From contig NZ_RKLP01000008.1 of NCBI RefSeq assembly GCF_004011865.1, forward strand, positions 1 to 64,000: a stretch of 64,000 nt of DNA. The letters are read 5' to 3'. The position numbers and the translations under genes are program-made. Origin of the DNA: Prescottella agglutinans. Its GTDB lineage: Bacteria > Actinomycetota > Actinomycetes > Mycobacteriales > Mycobacteriaceae. Positions 47,043-55,682 of the stretch are shown in pieces; position 1 is the stretch's first letter, and the number at the start of each line of letters is the position of its first letter. The notes beneath the pieces are model-generated. The model did not search any database. It had not been told where the DNA came from and was given only the letters and a program-made list of their open reading frames with translations.

Positions 47043-47430
47043 ACCAACTATGTCGGTCCGGGACGCCGGCGTGTTTCCCACCGCCCGACATGTGCGGTCG
47101 CTGACACCTGTCAAAAGTGAGAGCCGAAGCACACTTGCCCCGAAACGAGGCGCTGGTGACTATGGTCAGCTGCGCGGTGCCCGAGCCTAACCCCCGACGG
47201 GGCTCGGGCACCGCTTCGCAGAAGGTCATCCCACCCCCGACGAGCGGGACACCTCGCAGAGACCGTCCCACGGCCACCGTTGCATCACCGTTGCATCGCT
47301 CGTCATCGGCGGCGAGCATCCTCGTCGTCCTATCCGACGTTCGGCGGCGAGCGGCGATACGCCGACCTCGCGGAGTTCATCGAGTCGTCGGCCTCGGTCG
47401 GCTCCTGAGCGTCCCGGTAACGTCGGGCGC
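47043..47430. other. Divergent region with hairpin and a coding-like remnant
   Basis: 388 bp between the Cys-rich protein and the next plus-strand gene. It holds a TGACACCTGTCA palindrome at 47102-47113, a 14-bp hairpin at 47174-47214, and a short plus-strand frame ending with TGA at 47408 (YPTFGGERRYADLAEFIESS near its end) that reads like the tail of a lost gene. Confidence 0.4.
47174..47214. terminator. Hairpin with 14-bp perfect stem
   Basis: GCGGTGCCCGAGCC / GGCTCGGGCACCGC around a 13-base loop. No T-tract. It stands between divergent genes, where no known transcript should end, so it may mark a lost or unseen gene. Confidence 0.45.
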
Positions 47431-47949
47431 GTGGATCTCGCTGTCACGTCGGACACCGGCGCCGTCGGGGACGTGGACACGCTCGCGGACGAATTACGGC
47501 AGGCGCGCGAAGCCTTCCTGGCCGCTACGCCGAGCACCGCGGGGACGCTGCTGGTGTGTCTGCGGTGCCTGCCCGCCGACCTCGGGCGCGGCTCGTTCAC
47601 CCGCTTCGAGCGCAGTGAGCCGACGCTCGTGGTCGATCTGTGCGTGACCGAAGAGGAGATGCGCGGCCTCACCACGGCACAGCAACGCGAGATGCTCGGC
47701 GCCCTGCTGCAGCAGTGGCTCGGCAAGGCTGTGGGGTCGCGGTCGGCGTCGTGGACCCGACAGCAGCGAGCCGAATTGCAGCACGCCGCCGCGCGAACGC
47801 TCACCTCGCTCGGGTGGCTCGCCGGGCCCCGGGCCCGTGCGGCCCAGATGCTGAGGGGCGGACGCTCGCTCGATGCCGTCGCCGCGGCGACCGGACTGGA
47901 CCTCGACGAGGTCGAGAACCTGTATGTGGAGCTGATGGCGTCGGGCTGA
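47431..47949 (+). CDS. Conserved hypothetical protein
   Basis: 172 residues, helical and cytoplasmic. Landmarks are LLVCLRCLPADLGRGSF, EEEMRGLTTAQQREMLGALLQQW and a C-terminal helix pair with RAAQMLRGGRSLDAVAAATGLDLDEV resembling a helix-turn-helix. A DNA-binding role is possible but not shown. GTG start. Followed 71 bp later by the 2-hydroxyacid dehydrogenase on the same strand. Confidence 0.65.
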   Translation: MDLAVTSDTGAVGDVDTLADELRQAREAFLAATPSTAGTLLVCLRCLPADLGRGSFTRFERSEPTLVVDLCVTEEEMRGLTTAQQREMLGALLQQWLGKAVGSRSASWTRQQRAELQHAAARTLTSLGWLAGPRARAAQMLRGGRSLDAVAAATGLDLDEVENLYVELMASG

Positions 47950-48020
47950 ACCCCCGCGGGCCCTTCCTGGGACACTCGTCACCGACGTGAGTCCCCATGG
48001 TGCACAGAGGAGAGCATGAG

Positions 48021-48947
48021 ATGCCCGTGACCGCCGTCGCGCTCGGCCCGAAACCGGATCCGTTGCTGGCCGACGCCATCGCCCGCGGTGGCGCCGCGTC
48101 GGCGCCCCTGGAAGAGGCGCAGGGTCTCGTGTGGGCGGGGGACGACCCCGCGCACTTTCCCGCCGTGCTGCCCGACTCGATCCGTTGGGTGCAGTTGCCG
48201 TCCGCCGGGGTCGAGCACTGGTTCGCCGCCCGGGTCGTCCAGCGGCACCCGGACGTCGTGTGGACGTCCGCCGCCGGCGCGTTCGCCGCGACCGTCGCCG
48301 AGCACGCGTTCGCGTTGCTGCTGGCCGGTGTGCGCGCGCTGCCCGGACATCTGGCCGCCACCACGTGGCGGCAGCGGGAGTTCTTTGACAGGGTGGGGAC
48401 CCTGCGCGGCTCCCGCGTCGCGATCATCGGTGCCGGCGGCATCGGGCGGGCGCTCATCCCGATGCTCGCGTCGGTCGGCGCCACCGTGATCGCCGTGAAC
48501 CGGTCGGGTCGGCCCGTGGCGGGCGCCGCGGAGACGCTGTCAGCCGATCGGGTCGACGAGGTCTTCTCGCGGGTCGATCACGTGGTGGTCGCCGCACCGG
48601 CGACCAGCGAGACCCGGCATCTGATCGGCCGCGCGCAACTGGCGCAGCTCGGTTCGCGGTCGTGGGTGATCAACGTCGCACGCGGGCCCCTCGTCGACAC
48701 CGAGGCCCTCGTCGACGCTTTGCGCGACAACGCCATCGGTGGCGCGGGGCTCGACGTCACCGACCCCGAGCCGCTGCCGGACGGCCACCCGCTGTGGACG
48801 CTGCCGAACGCGATCATCACACCTCACGACTCGAATCCGCCGTCGGTGCGCACGGCCGCGTTCGCCGAACACGTCGCGGAGAACGTCCGCCGATTCGTCG
48901 CGGGCGAGGCGCTCACGGCACGGATCGATCCGCTTGCGGGGTACTGA
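48021..48947 (+). CDS. D-isomer-specific 2-hydroxyacid dehydrogenase
   Basis: 308-residue NAD(P)-dependent dehydrogenase interconverting 2-oxoacids and D-2-hydroxyacids. NAD site RVAIIGAGGIGRALIPML at about 140, catalytic Arg in NVARGPLVDTEAL, Glu in DVTDPEPLPDGHPLW and His in ITPHDSNPP. The N-terminal domain is shorter than in typical D-lactate or phosphoglycerate dehydrogenases. ATG 48021 is eight bases after GAGGAGAG; an earlier GTG/ATG at 47997 is less well placed. Confidence 0.87.
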   Translation: MPVTAVALGPKPDPLLADAIARGGAASAPLEEAQGLVWAGDDPAHFPAVLPDSIRWVQLPSAGVEHWFAARVVQRHPDVVWTSAAGAFAATVAEHAFALLLAGVRALPGHLAATTWRQREFFDRVGTLRGSRVAIIGAGGIGRALIPMLASVGATVIAVNRSGRPVAGAAETLSADRVDEVFSRVDHVVVAAPATSETRHLIGRAQLAQLGSRSWVINVARGPLVDTEALVDALRDNAIGGAGLDVTDPEPLPDGHPLWTLPNAIITPHDSNPPSVRTAAFAEHVAENVRRFVAGEALTARIDPLAGY

Positions 48948-49071
48948 ATCCGACCCCCGAAAACGCTCGCTGAGGGTGAGTTTCGAGGCGAACATTCGAT
49001 CAGGGGTTTACGTGGAATGCCGGAATGCTTACCCTTGCGGGCGAACTACCAAATTCGACAGAGGATTTCCG

Positions 49072-49248
49072 GTGCAACACCTTGGACCGCACACAGACGG
49101 AATCACCACGGGCACGAGCGATGCGGCCCGCATCCGTCGTCTTGCTGAGCGCATCGCCGACACGAGCGAGAAGGCTGCCAACATAGCGGCGGCCGGCGAG
49201 ATCATTCGCCTCGCCGCAACACTCGAGAAGGAACTCGAGCGAGTCTAG
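49072..49248 (+). CDS. Small helical hypothetical protein
   Basis: 58 residues from a GTG with AGAGGA seven bases before it. The second half, AARIRRLAERIADTSEKAAN and then AGEIIRLAATLEKELERV, is a strongly amphipathic helix that could form a coiled coil or bind a partner. A longer frame from 48739 overlaps the dehydrogenase and is rejected. Not recognised. Confidence 0.48.
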   Translation: MQHLGPHTDGITTGTSDAARIRRLAERIADTSEKAANIAAAGEIIRLAATLEKELERV

Positions 49249-49258
49249 AACAAGCGTT

Positions 49259-49372
49259 TTGCCGACCACCGAAACCGACGTGGTCGAGCCAGAACTCTGG
49301 TGGCCGACGGTCGCCGACGACTTCGATGTCGCGGCCGTCGGCCACCTGTCGTCGCTGGACGAATCGCAGTAG
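49259..49372 (+). CDS. Possible 37-residue acidic protein
   Basis: TTG start ten bases after the previous stop; ends at TAG 49370-49372. High G+C at third positions and an acidic product (TETDVVEPELWWPTVADDF in its first half). There is no ribosome site. It may be a small gene or the tail of a lost one. Confidence 0.3.
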   Translation: MPTTETDVVEPELWWPTVADDFDVAAVGHLSSLDESQ

Positions 49373-49410
49373 TGGGGTGGGTGACGCACGCCCGCGCCGC
49401 GGGCCCCACG

Positions 49411-49453
49411 AACGAATCCGGCCGGCACGAAGATCGTGCCGGCCGGATTCGTT
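49411..49453 (-). terminator. Terminator of the acyl-CoA synthetase gene
   Basis: AACGAATCCGGCCGGCACGA and its exact complement around an AGA loop: a 20-bp perfect stem starting 9 bp after the synthetase stop on the minus strand. Confidence 0.85.
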
Positions 49454-49462
49454 ACCGATCGT

Positions 49463-51070
49463 CTATGCGGAGGCCGTCTCCGTGGCCCAGCGGTAGTCGG
49501 CCTTGCCGGCGGGGGTGCGTTTGACCTCGTCGACGAGCACGATCGCGCGGGGGATCTTGTAGCCGGCCAACGTCTTGCGGCAGTGCTCCTGGACCTCGTC
49601 GAGCGTCAGTTCGGGTGCGTCGGGGTAGGTCGCGATCACCGCGGCCACCTGCTGGCCCATCCGCTCGTCGGGCTTGGGCACGACGAGGGCGTCGGAGATC
49701 GACGGGTGCGCGTGCAGCGCGGCCTCGACCTCCTCGGCGAACACCTTCTCACCACCGGTGTTGATGCACTGCGAGCCGCGGCCGAGGAACACGATCGTGC
49801 CGTCGGCCTCGGTCCGACCCATGTCGCCGAGGACCGAGATGCGGGTACCGTCGGCGCGGACCGGGAAGGTGCGGGCGGTCTTCTCCTCGTCCTTGTAGTA
49901 GCCGAGCGGGACGTTGCCGATGCGGGCGATGTACCCGATCTCGTCGGTGCCCGGCGCGATCTCCTCGAGTCGCTCGTCGACGAGGATCATGTTCGGCGAC
50001 GGCGGCATGCGGAGGTTGCCGTCCTCGTCGACGGTGAAGGCACCGTCGTTCCCGGACTCGGAGGCACCGAAGTTGTCCCGCAACAACAGTTCCGGCTTGA
50101 CCGCGAGCATCCGCTCGCGCACACCGACCGACCAGATCGCACCGCCCGAGGTGATCGAGAAGAGCGAACTCAGGTCGACCTCGCCCTGGCGCCGCTCCAT
50201 CTCGTCGACCAGTGGCAGACCCATGCCGTCACCGACGATCAGGATCACCTGCAGTCGTTCCTTCTCGATGGCCTCGACGACCTTCTTCGGGTCGAAGTCG
50301 CGCATGAGCACTACGCGGGCGCCGAGCGTGAAGAAGGTGAACAGCGAGTACAGCGCGGCACCGTGCATCAGCGGCGCGGCGATGAGGAACGCCAGGTCGG
50401 GGAATTCCTTTGCCGCAGCGGCGACCTCCGCGAGATCCTGCCGTGCGTCCTCGCCGTAGGGGTTGCCGCCGGAGAGCGGCTTGCGGAAGAAGTCGTCGTG
50501 GCGCCACATCACGCCCTTCGGGTACCCGGTGGTGCCGCCGGTGTACAGCACGTACACGTCGTCGCCCGAGCGGGGCGCGAACTCCGCGGTGGTCGGCAGG
50601 TCGCCGGCGTCCGCGAACGGGACCACCGTGATCGAGCGCGCCGCGGCCGCCGCGACCAACTCCTCGACCGGATCACCGATCACGAGCACCGTCCGGACCA
50701 GCGGGCAGCGGCCCAGCAGATCCGCCAGGGTGCGCTGGTGCTCGGGCAGTTCGACCACCACCGCGGCCGAGTCCGAGTTGGTGAAGATGTACTCGAGTTC
50801 GGACGGGGTGTACCGGTAGTTGACGTTGATCGGCACCGCGCGGATCTTGATCAGCCCCAGCACGGACGTCACGTGCTCGACGCTGTTCTTCAGGAACAGG
50901 GCCACGTGGTCGCCCTGCCGGACACCGGCCTTCGTCATCAGGTTGGCGGTCCGGTTCGCCTCGGCGTCCAGGGCCGCATAGGTCAGATGCTCGCCCTCGT
51001 AGGTCAGAGCGACGCGGTCGGGGACCGCCGCGGCGACCGATTCGAAGACATCGGCGAGGTTGAACTGCAT
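49463..51070 (-). CDS. Acyl-CoA synthetase (AMP-binding, FadD-type)
   Basis: 535-residue ANL-superfamily ligase activating a carboxylic acid through an acyl-AMP to the CoA thioester. The P-loop is YVLYTGGTTGYPKGVMWRHDD, the A5 region is DNFGASESG, and the hinge region is LGDMGRTEADGTIVFLGRGS, with the catalytic Lys in RTPAGKADYRW near the end. Its style is like FadD enzymes of sterol or fatty-acid catabolism. ATG 51070 has GGAAGGA six bases upstream. Downstream of the IclR gene and ended by a 20-bp hairpin terminator. Confidence 0.9.
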   Translation of the reverse strand: MQFNLADVFESVAAAVPDRVALTYEGEHLTYAALDAEANRTANLMTKAGVRQGDHVALFLKNSVEHVTSVLGLIKIRAVPINVNYRYTPSELEYIFTNSDSAAVVVELPEHQRTLADLLGRCPLVRTVLVIGDPVEELVAAAAARSITVVPFADAGDLPTTAEFAPRSGDDVYVLYTGGTTGYPKGVMWRHDDFFRKPLSGGNPYGEDARQDLAEVAAAAKEFPDLAFLIAAPLMHGAALYSLFTFFTLGARVVLMRDFDPKKVVEAIEKERLQVILIVGDGMGLPLVDEMERRQGEVDLSSLFSITSGGAIWSVGVRERMLAVKPELLLRDNFGASESGNDGAFTVDEDGNLRMPPSPNMILVDERLEEIAPGTDEIGYIARIGNVPLGYYKDEEKTARTFPVRADGTRISVLGDMGRTEADGTIVFLGRGSQCINTGGEKVFAEEVEAALHAHPSISDALVVPKPDERMGQQVAAVIATYPDAPELTLDEVQEHCRKTLAGYKIPRAIVLVDEVKRTPAGKADYRWATETASA

Positions 51071-51191
51071 CGTCGTTCCTTCCGGAAGAGCGCCGCCCGC
51101 GGCGCACACCACCCGCATGTGTGGATGGAGGGTAGCGCGAGAAATGCCACTTACGTGGCGAATTCGGACACCATGCTGATGTCCGGCCGGA

Positions 51192-52019
51192 TCACGCCGC
51201 GCGGAGCGAAGCGTCGAGAGTCCGGGTGGCGGCGGCGACGAGCGGCGCCACGCGTTCGAGCCTGACGGTGCGTACGTCGCCCGACAGCGAGATCGCGGCG
51301 AGCGGGAGGTCCGGGCCGTGCACGGCCACACCGACGCAGGCGACGCCCCGTGCGTACTCGCCGCGTTCGAAGGCCACCCCGCAGCGGTCCCGGATGGAAG
51401 CGAGTTCGCGGTGCAGTGCCGTGATGTCGGTGATCGTCCGGTCGGTGCAGCGGCCGAGATGCGCCGCGTACAGGCGGTCGACGCGGTCCCGAGCCAGCCA
51501 CGCGAGCAACGCCTTCCCGCCCGCGGTCGCGTGGGCGGGGGTGCGGCCACCGACCCGGGTGGGTACGGACGCGGCCAGGCGCCCGCCGAGTTTGTCGAGA
51601 CAGACGATGTGTCTCCGGTCCAGCACCGACAGGTGGACGACGAGGCCGGTCTGCAGGTGCAGTTCGTGCAGGACGGGCGCGGCCGCTGCGCGCAGTTCGG
51701 CGTGCCCGTCCTGGTGTGCAGAGAGCGCGAGCGCGCGACGGCCGAACCGGTAACCGGAGGACAGGTGTTCGAGCCATTCCACCTGCACCAGCTTGTCGAG
51801 GATCCGGTGCACGGTCGAGCGCGGGAGTCCGGTCCGCCGCGTCACCTCTTCGAGGGTCAGGCGCTCGGTCCGCGAGTCGAACGACTCGAGGATGAGTGTC
51901 GTGCGCGCGATCATCGAGACGGGTGGCTCGGTGAGCGGGACTCGGTCATCGCCCACGATCGCCACACCTCCACCATCACCGTTGGTCAGCCGTTTGTTCG
52001 AAACGGTCGTGGACATCAT
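51192..52019 (-). CDS. IclR-family transcriptional regulator
   Basis: 275 residues. N-terminal winged helix (about 38-100): RTTLILESFDSRTERLTLEE, TGLPRSTVHRILDKLVQVEWLE. The C-terminal IclR ligand-binding domain carries the HATAGGKALLAWLARD and ERGEYARGVACVGVAV signatures. Probably controls the acyl-CoA synthetase 121 bp downstream on the same strand. Start at tandem ATGs 52019/52016, without a clear ribosome site. Confidence 0.88.
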   Translation of the reverse strand: MMSTTVSNKRLTNGDGGGVAIVGDDRVPLTEPPVSMIARTTLILESFDSRTERLTLEEVTRRTGLPRSTVHRILDKLVQVEWLEHLSSGYRFGRRALALSAHQDGHAELRAAAAPVLHELHLQTGLVVHLSVLDRRHIVCLDKLGGRLAASVPTRVGGRTPAHATAGGKALLAWLARDRVDRLYAAHLGRCTDRTITDITALHRELASIRDRCGVAFERGEYARGVACVGVAVHGPDLPLAAISLSGDVRTVRLERVAPLVAAATRTLDASLRAA

Positions 52020-52079
52020 GGCTGACGGCGCGGCCGAACGCACATGCCGCCCGGCGGGCCCGATGTCGGCCGCGGGTGG

Positions 52080-52511
52080 TCAGGGGACGGCGACGGGCAG
52101 GACGGTGCCCTGCGCGACGGCGCACAACCGGGTGCCACCGTCGTCGGCGATCATCTCCAGATCGCACCGGCACACCGCGCGGCGCCGTCCGGAGTGGACG
52201 ACCCGCGCGGTGGCGCGCAGGGTGCGTCCCTGCGCCGGGCGCACGTACTCGATGGTCATCCCGCCGGTCAGCACCCCCGGCCCGAATACAGTGCCGGCCG
52301 CGTAGGTGAGGCAGTTGTCGGCGGCGTAGGCCAGCACGCCACCGTGGAGGAAACCGTTCTGCTGCAGCAGGTCTGGCCGGGCGTCGACCTCGAGGACGGC
52401 ACCCTCCGCGTCGAACGAGACCAGACGCGCCCCGAGTAGGACGCTGAACGGCTGGGACGTCAGGTGCGCGCGGGCGTCGTCGGCCGTGAGCGGAATACCG
52501 GTGTTGCTCAA
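52080..52511 (-). CDS. PaaI-type (hotdog) thioesterase
   Basis: 143-residue hotdog-fold acyl-CoA thioesterase. NGFLHGGVLAYAADN contains the HGG turn and the catalytic Asp position, followed by GGMTIEYVRPAQGRTLRATARV. The TTG start at 52511 lies within the MTHFR stop (TTGA) with GAGGAG six bases upstream, so translation is coupled. Last gene of the methyltransferase-methyltransferase-MTHFR-thioesterase operon. Acyl substrate unknown. Confidence 0.84.
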   Translation of the reverse strand: MSNTGIPLTADDARAHLTSQPFSVLLGARLVSFDAEGAVLEVDARPDLLQQNGFLHGGVLAYAADNCLTYAAGTVFGPGVLTGGMTIEYVRPAQGRTLRATARVVHSGRRRAVCRCDLEMIADDGGTRLCAVAQGTVLPVAVP

Positions 52512-53416
52512 GGCGACTCCTCGGTGGATTCGGGCGACCAGTGGTCGAGCATTGCAGCGAAGGTCTCGCAGGCGGCACCCGACACGCCGTAGGGAGCCTC
52601 GAAGTGCACGCTCAACGGGAACCCGAGATCGTGGACACCGTCGAGAATGCGCCGGTACAGGTCGACGAGGTCGTCGCGGCGCTGCCGCAGCGAGCCGGAC
52701 GCGGCCCGTGCCACGAACTCCTGCTCCTGTCGGACGACGTCGTTGCCCCGATCGTGGATGAGCCAATCGATCAGGTGCACATGCTGTTCCATGCGGGGAA
52801 CGAACCCGAACGACAGCAGGATCTCCGGGCGGTGTTCGGAGCGGTCGGCGAACTCCCGGAGGAAACCCACGATCCGGTCGGAGTACAGCAGTTGCGTCAG
52901 CGCGAAGTTCGCGCCGTGTCCGCACTTGGCGTCGAATCGGTCGAGTTCGCCGCGGCGCGTGGGGATCAGCACCACACCGCGGTGGGGGAGCACCCCCCGA
53001 AAACGCGCCACCGCCTCCTGCGGCGTGAGGCCCGGGGCGTCGTGGACGGGCACGCCGTGCGGCTTGCCGACGAACGTGATGCCGTCCATGCCGGCCTCGC
53101 GCAACCGGCGCACCCGGTCGGACAACTGCTGCTCGCCGTGGAACACGGTCACCTGCGCGCACAGGCCCGAGATCGTGCCGATCGACGGGCGGATGGCTTC
53201 CCAGAAGTCCAGCACGTCCATGCGCGGTGGCAGCGCCACGGGCCGATCCGAGTCCTCGGCGATGATGCCGGGGATCATCACGTGGCGCACGTGCTCGGCC
53301 AGTCCGTGACGGTGACACAGTTCGACGGCGGCGCAGCCTTCCGCGGCGGCCCCGCCGGCGCCCCCGTCCAGTTCCGGCGGCACCAATTCGAGCGCCACCG
53401 TGCGCAGGGCGGTCAA
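52508..53416 (-). CDS. Methylenetetrahydrofolate reductase, Rv2172c-like
   Basis: 302 residues, TIM-barrel enzyme reducing methylene-THF to methyl-THF, the methyl donor for methionine synthesis. It is not a classical MetF but matches the non-canonical mycobacterial type as I recall it: VALELVPPELDGG at the start, HVMIPGIIAEDSDRP, PRMDVLDFWEAIRP, FALTQLLYSDRIVGFLREF and RPEILLSFGFVPRM. The TTG start at 53416 overlaps the methyltransferase stop as TTGA; GTG 53398 is an alternative. Confidence 0.83.
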   Translation of the reverse strand: MTALRTVALELVPPELDGGAGGAAAEGCAAVELCHRHGLAEHVRHVMIPGIIAEDSDRPVALPPRMDVLDFWEAIRPSIGTISGLCAQVTVFHGEQQLSDRVRRLREAGMDGITFVGKPHGVPVHDAPGLTPQEAVARFRGVLPHRGVVLIPTRRGELDRFDAKCGHGANFALTQLLYSDRIVGFLREFADRSEHRPEILLSFGFVPRMEQHVHLIDWLIHDRGNDVVRQEQEFVARAASGSLRQRRDDLVDLYRRILDGVHDLGFPLSVHFEAPYGVSGAACETFAAMLDHWSPESTEESP

Positions 53417-54186
53417 GGGCGTTCGGCGGTCGCGAGCCAGGCCGGCGCGAGCAGTCGGTCGCGGGCGTCGAACCCGAGTCGGGCGGCGACCGCGGCCAGC
53501 GGCGAGTCGTCCTGCCGCGCGATGTCGCTGCGGGTGACCGCGGTGGTGTAGGTGGTGCGTTCCAGTAGGCGGATCGCCCAGCCCGCCCCGGTGAGCGTTT
53601 CGCGCAGATTGTCCTCGCTGATGCGGTAGGGGCCGGGGAACTCCTCCGGCACCTGGTCCGAGAAACACACCAGATGCAGCCGGGCGTGGGAGACGCAGGC
53701 CCGGTACACCGCGGCGGCATAGCGTCGGCGCTCGTCCTCGGGGAAGCAGTGATAGAGGGCGCTGTCTATGACGGTCGTGAACCGGTCGGCGTAGTCGGTC
53801 AGTGCGGTCGCATCGGCCACGGCGAAGTCGACGGTCCCTTCCAGCCCGCGACTGCGGGCCCGGTCACGGGCGATGTCGATCGCCGCGGGCGCGGCATCGA
53901 GTCCGCACACCCGATATCCGCGTTCTGCGAGGAACAGCGCGTTTTCGCCCGGCCCGCAGCCGATGTCGAGCACCTCACCGGTGATCTGGCCGTCGGCCTC
54001 GAGGGCGCGCACCACCGGCTGGGCTTCACCGATGTCCCACGGCACCTTCTCGATCTGGAAGCCCGGGTGTTGCACGGTCTCGGTCGGCTGGGGGTTCTGG
54101 TTGAGGGCGTCGAAGTCACCGCGATACAACGCATCGAAGTCGGCGGGACGCGGTGGGGTGGGAGGCTGGGGGACGTCCGCGTTCAT
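53413..54186 (-). CDS. Class I SAM-dependent methyltransferase
   Basis: 257 residues. The SAM loop is VLDIGCGPGENALFLAERG at about 72-90, followed by GLDAAPAAIDIA, DFAVADATAL and DSALYHCFPEDERRRYA. The thiopurine S-methyltransferase or Tam-like style suggests a small-molecule acceptor. It overlaps the neighbouring methyltransferase by ATGA and MTHFR by TTGA. Its last third (ERTTYTTAVTRSD) has no assigned role. Confidence 0.82.
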   Translation of the reverse strand: MNADVPQPPTPPRPADFDALYRGDFDALNQNPQPTETVQHPGFQIEKVPWDIGEAQPVVRALEADGQITGEVLDIGCGPGENALFLAERGYRVCGLDAAPAAIDIARDRARSRGLEGTVDFAVADATALTDYADRFTTVIDSALYHCFPEDERRRYAAAVYRACVSHARLHLVCFSDQVPEEFPGPYRISEDNLRETLTGAGWAIRLLERTTYTTAVTRSDIARQDDSPLAAVAARLGFDARDRLLAPAWLATAERP

Positions 54187-54992
54187 GTGGTGCTCCTTCC
54201 CGACGGTGCGGATTTCGTCTCACGTCTCGAAGCCGGGGTGCGAGCCCGCACGGTGAGCATGTTGCACTGCCGGCGGCTGTGGATGCGTTCACAGCCGAGT
54301 TGCTCGAGCAGGATCGCCGGTGCGTCCGGGGCGAACATGCGTGCCCCGCCGAAACGTTCGGCGAGGTTCGTCAGCGGGCCGGTGAGCACCGCGGCGGGTC
54401 CGTCGGGGCGGCACGGGACCATCACCAGCAGCCAGCCGCCCGGCGCCACGATCCGGATCATTTCCGTCAGGGCATCGACCGGTTCGGGGACGAGCATGAT
54501 CACCAGAGTGGCGCAGGCCGCGTCGGCGCAGTGGTCCCGCAGCGGGAGGCGTGTCGCGTTGCCACGGAGAAGCCCCATGTTCGGCCGGGCCCGGTGACCC
54601 GCGCGCGCCAGCATGGGCGCCGAGATGTCGATCCCGACAGCGAGGCCGTGCGGCCCGACCGCGTCGGCGAGACCCGTGGTGACGTTGCCGGGGCCGCATC
54701 CCACGTCGACGACCGTCTGCCCCGGTCGCAACTGCAGTTGGTCGGCGACGGTGGAGAAACCGGGAGCCATCACAGCGGCGGTCACCCGTTGCATCCGCTG
54801 GTACATCGCTGCGCCGAGCGATGTCTGCCACGCGGCTTGTGCGCGACCCGGCGGGGCAACGGACTCACCGGGCAGAGTGTCCAGATAGCCGTCGGGCGAC
54901 GGCGTCCACTTCACGTCCGGCCGCAACAACCTCTCGAGCCGCGGAACTGTCGCGACCGTCGAGATGTGTTCCGGCTGCGACGATCGATCCAC
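54183..54992 (-). CDS. Class I SAM-dependent methyltransferase, UbiE-like
   Basis: 269 residues. VVDVGCGPGNVTTGLADAVG is the SAM loop at about 98, then GIDISAPMLARAG, GNATRLPLRDHCADAACATLV and a following RIVAPGGWLLVMVP. This layout is typical of ubiquinone/menaquinone or phospholipid methyltransferases. GTG 54992 is nine bases after AGGGAG; ATG 55001 would be too close. First gene of the operon; a palindromic operator candidate lies 77 bp upstream. Confidence 0.8.
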   Translation of the reverse strand: MDRSSQPEHISTVATVPRLERLLRPDVKWTPSPDGYLDTLPGESVAPPGRAQAAWQTSLGAAMYQRMQRVTAAVMAPGFSTVADQLQLRPGQTVVDVGCGPGNVTTGLADAVGPHGLAVGIDISAPMLARAGHRARPNMGLLRGNATRLPLRDHCADAACATLVIMLVPEPVDALTEMIRIVAPGGWLLVMVPCRPDGPAAVLTGPLTNLAERFGGARMFAPDAPAILLEQLGCERIHSRRQCNMLTVRARTPASRRETKSAPSGRSTT

Positions 54993-55068
54993 GGTGACCA
55001 TCTCCCTGGACGACAACGTCGGCACTCGCCGACACCTGCGTCTACCGGTTCGTGCGGTGCACAAGTAC

Positions 55069-55081
55069 CTACCAATGGTAG
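55069..55081. promoter_or_regulatory. 13-bp palindrome upstream of the methyltransferase operon
   Basis: CTACCA-A-TGGTAG, perfect arms around one base, 77 bp before the first methyltransferase start. A typical repressor half-site arrangement; no regulator gene is adjacent. Confidence 0.42.
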
Positions 55082-55144
55082 CCAGAAAGGCGCCCCGGTC
55101 GAGGAGTTCGAGGCCCGGTGCCTCCGCCGGACCGGGTGCGGTGG

Positions 55145-55582
55145 CTACTTGATGGCGGCGAGCCCGGCCACGGTTGCCGAGCAGGCATTCGCGACCTCGA
55201 TGCCCTTCTTGTCGAAGTGCGCGGTGAAGAAGGTGTTGTGATCGTCGTGCTCGTGGAAGTGGTGAGGCGTGAGCACCGCGGAGAACACCGGGACGTCGGT
55301 GTCGAGCTGGACCCGCATCAGGCCGTCGATGACGGCGGACGCGACGAAGTCGTGCCGGTAGATGCCGCCGTCGACCACCAGTCCGGCCGCGACGATGGCG
55401 TCGAAGCGTCCGGTGCGGGCCAGGCGCTGGGCGTGCAGCGGGATCTCGAACGCGCCGGGCGTCTCGAAGAACTCGATCTCGGCCGGGTCGTGTCCCAATT
55501 CGCCCCACTGCGCGGCGAACGCGTCCCGCGCGCGATCGACGATGGATCGGTGCCAGGTGGACTGGACGAATGCAATGCTCAT
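55145..55582 (-). CDS. ribH: 6,7-dimethyl-8-ribityllumazine synthase (RibH2-like)
   Basis: Penultimate step of riboflavin synthesis, joining 5-amino-6-ribitylaminouracil and 3,4-dihydroxybutanone phosphate. 145 residues. Like type II (Brucella RibH2, decameric) enzymes it has [40 protein letters not shown] and [13 protein letters not shown]. No other riboflavin gene is nearby; a second, operon-borne ribH elsewhere is likely. Stand-alone, ATG start. Confidence 0.9.
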   Translation of the reverse strand: MSIAFVQSTWHRSIVDRARDAFAAQWGELGHDPAEIEFFETPGAFEIPLHAQRLARTGRFDAIVAAGLVVDGGIYRHDFVASAVIDGLMRVQLDTDVPVFSAVLTPHHFHEHDDHNTFFTAHFDKKGIEVANACSATVAGLAAIK

Positions 55583-55636
55583 GGGCCGATGTTAGAGCGC
55601 CGAAACCGGCCTGGACATCGGGGGCTCGACACGGCC

Positions 55637-55672
55637 GGCGAGACCCGCCGGGACGTTCCGGCGGGTCTCGCC
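55637..55672 (-). terminator. Terminator after the glycerophosphodiesterase gene
   Basis: GGCGAGACCCGCCGG / CCGGCGGGTCTCGCC around GACGTT: a 15-bp perfect stem starting 10 bp after the stop (minus strand). Confidence 0.82.
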
Positions 55673-55682
55673 GCTCGTGGGG

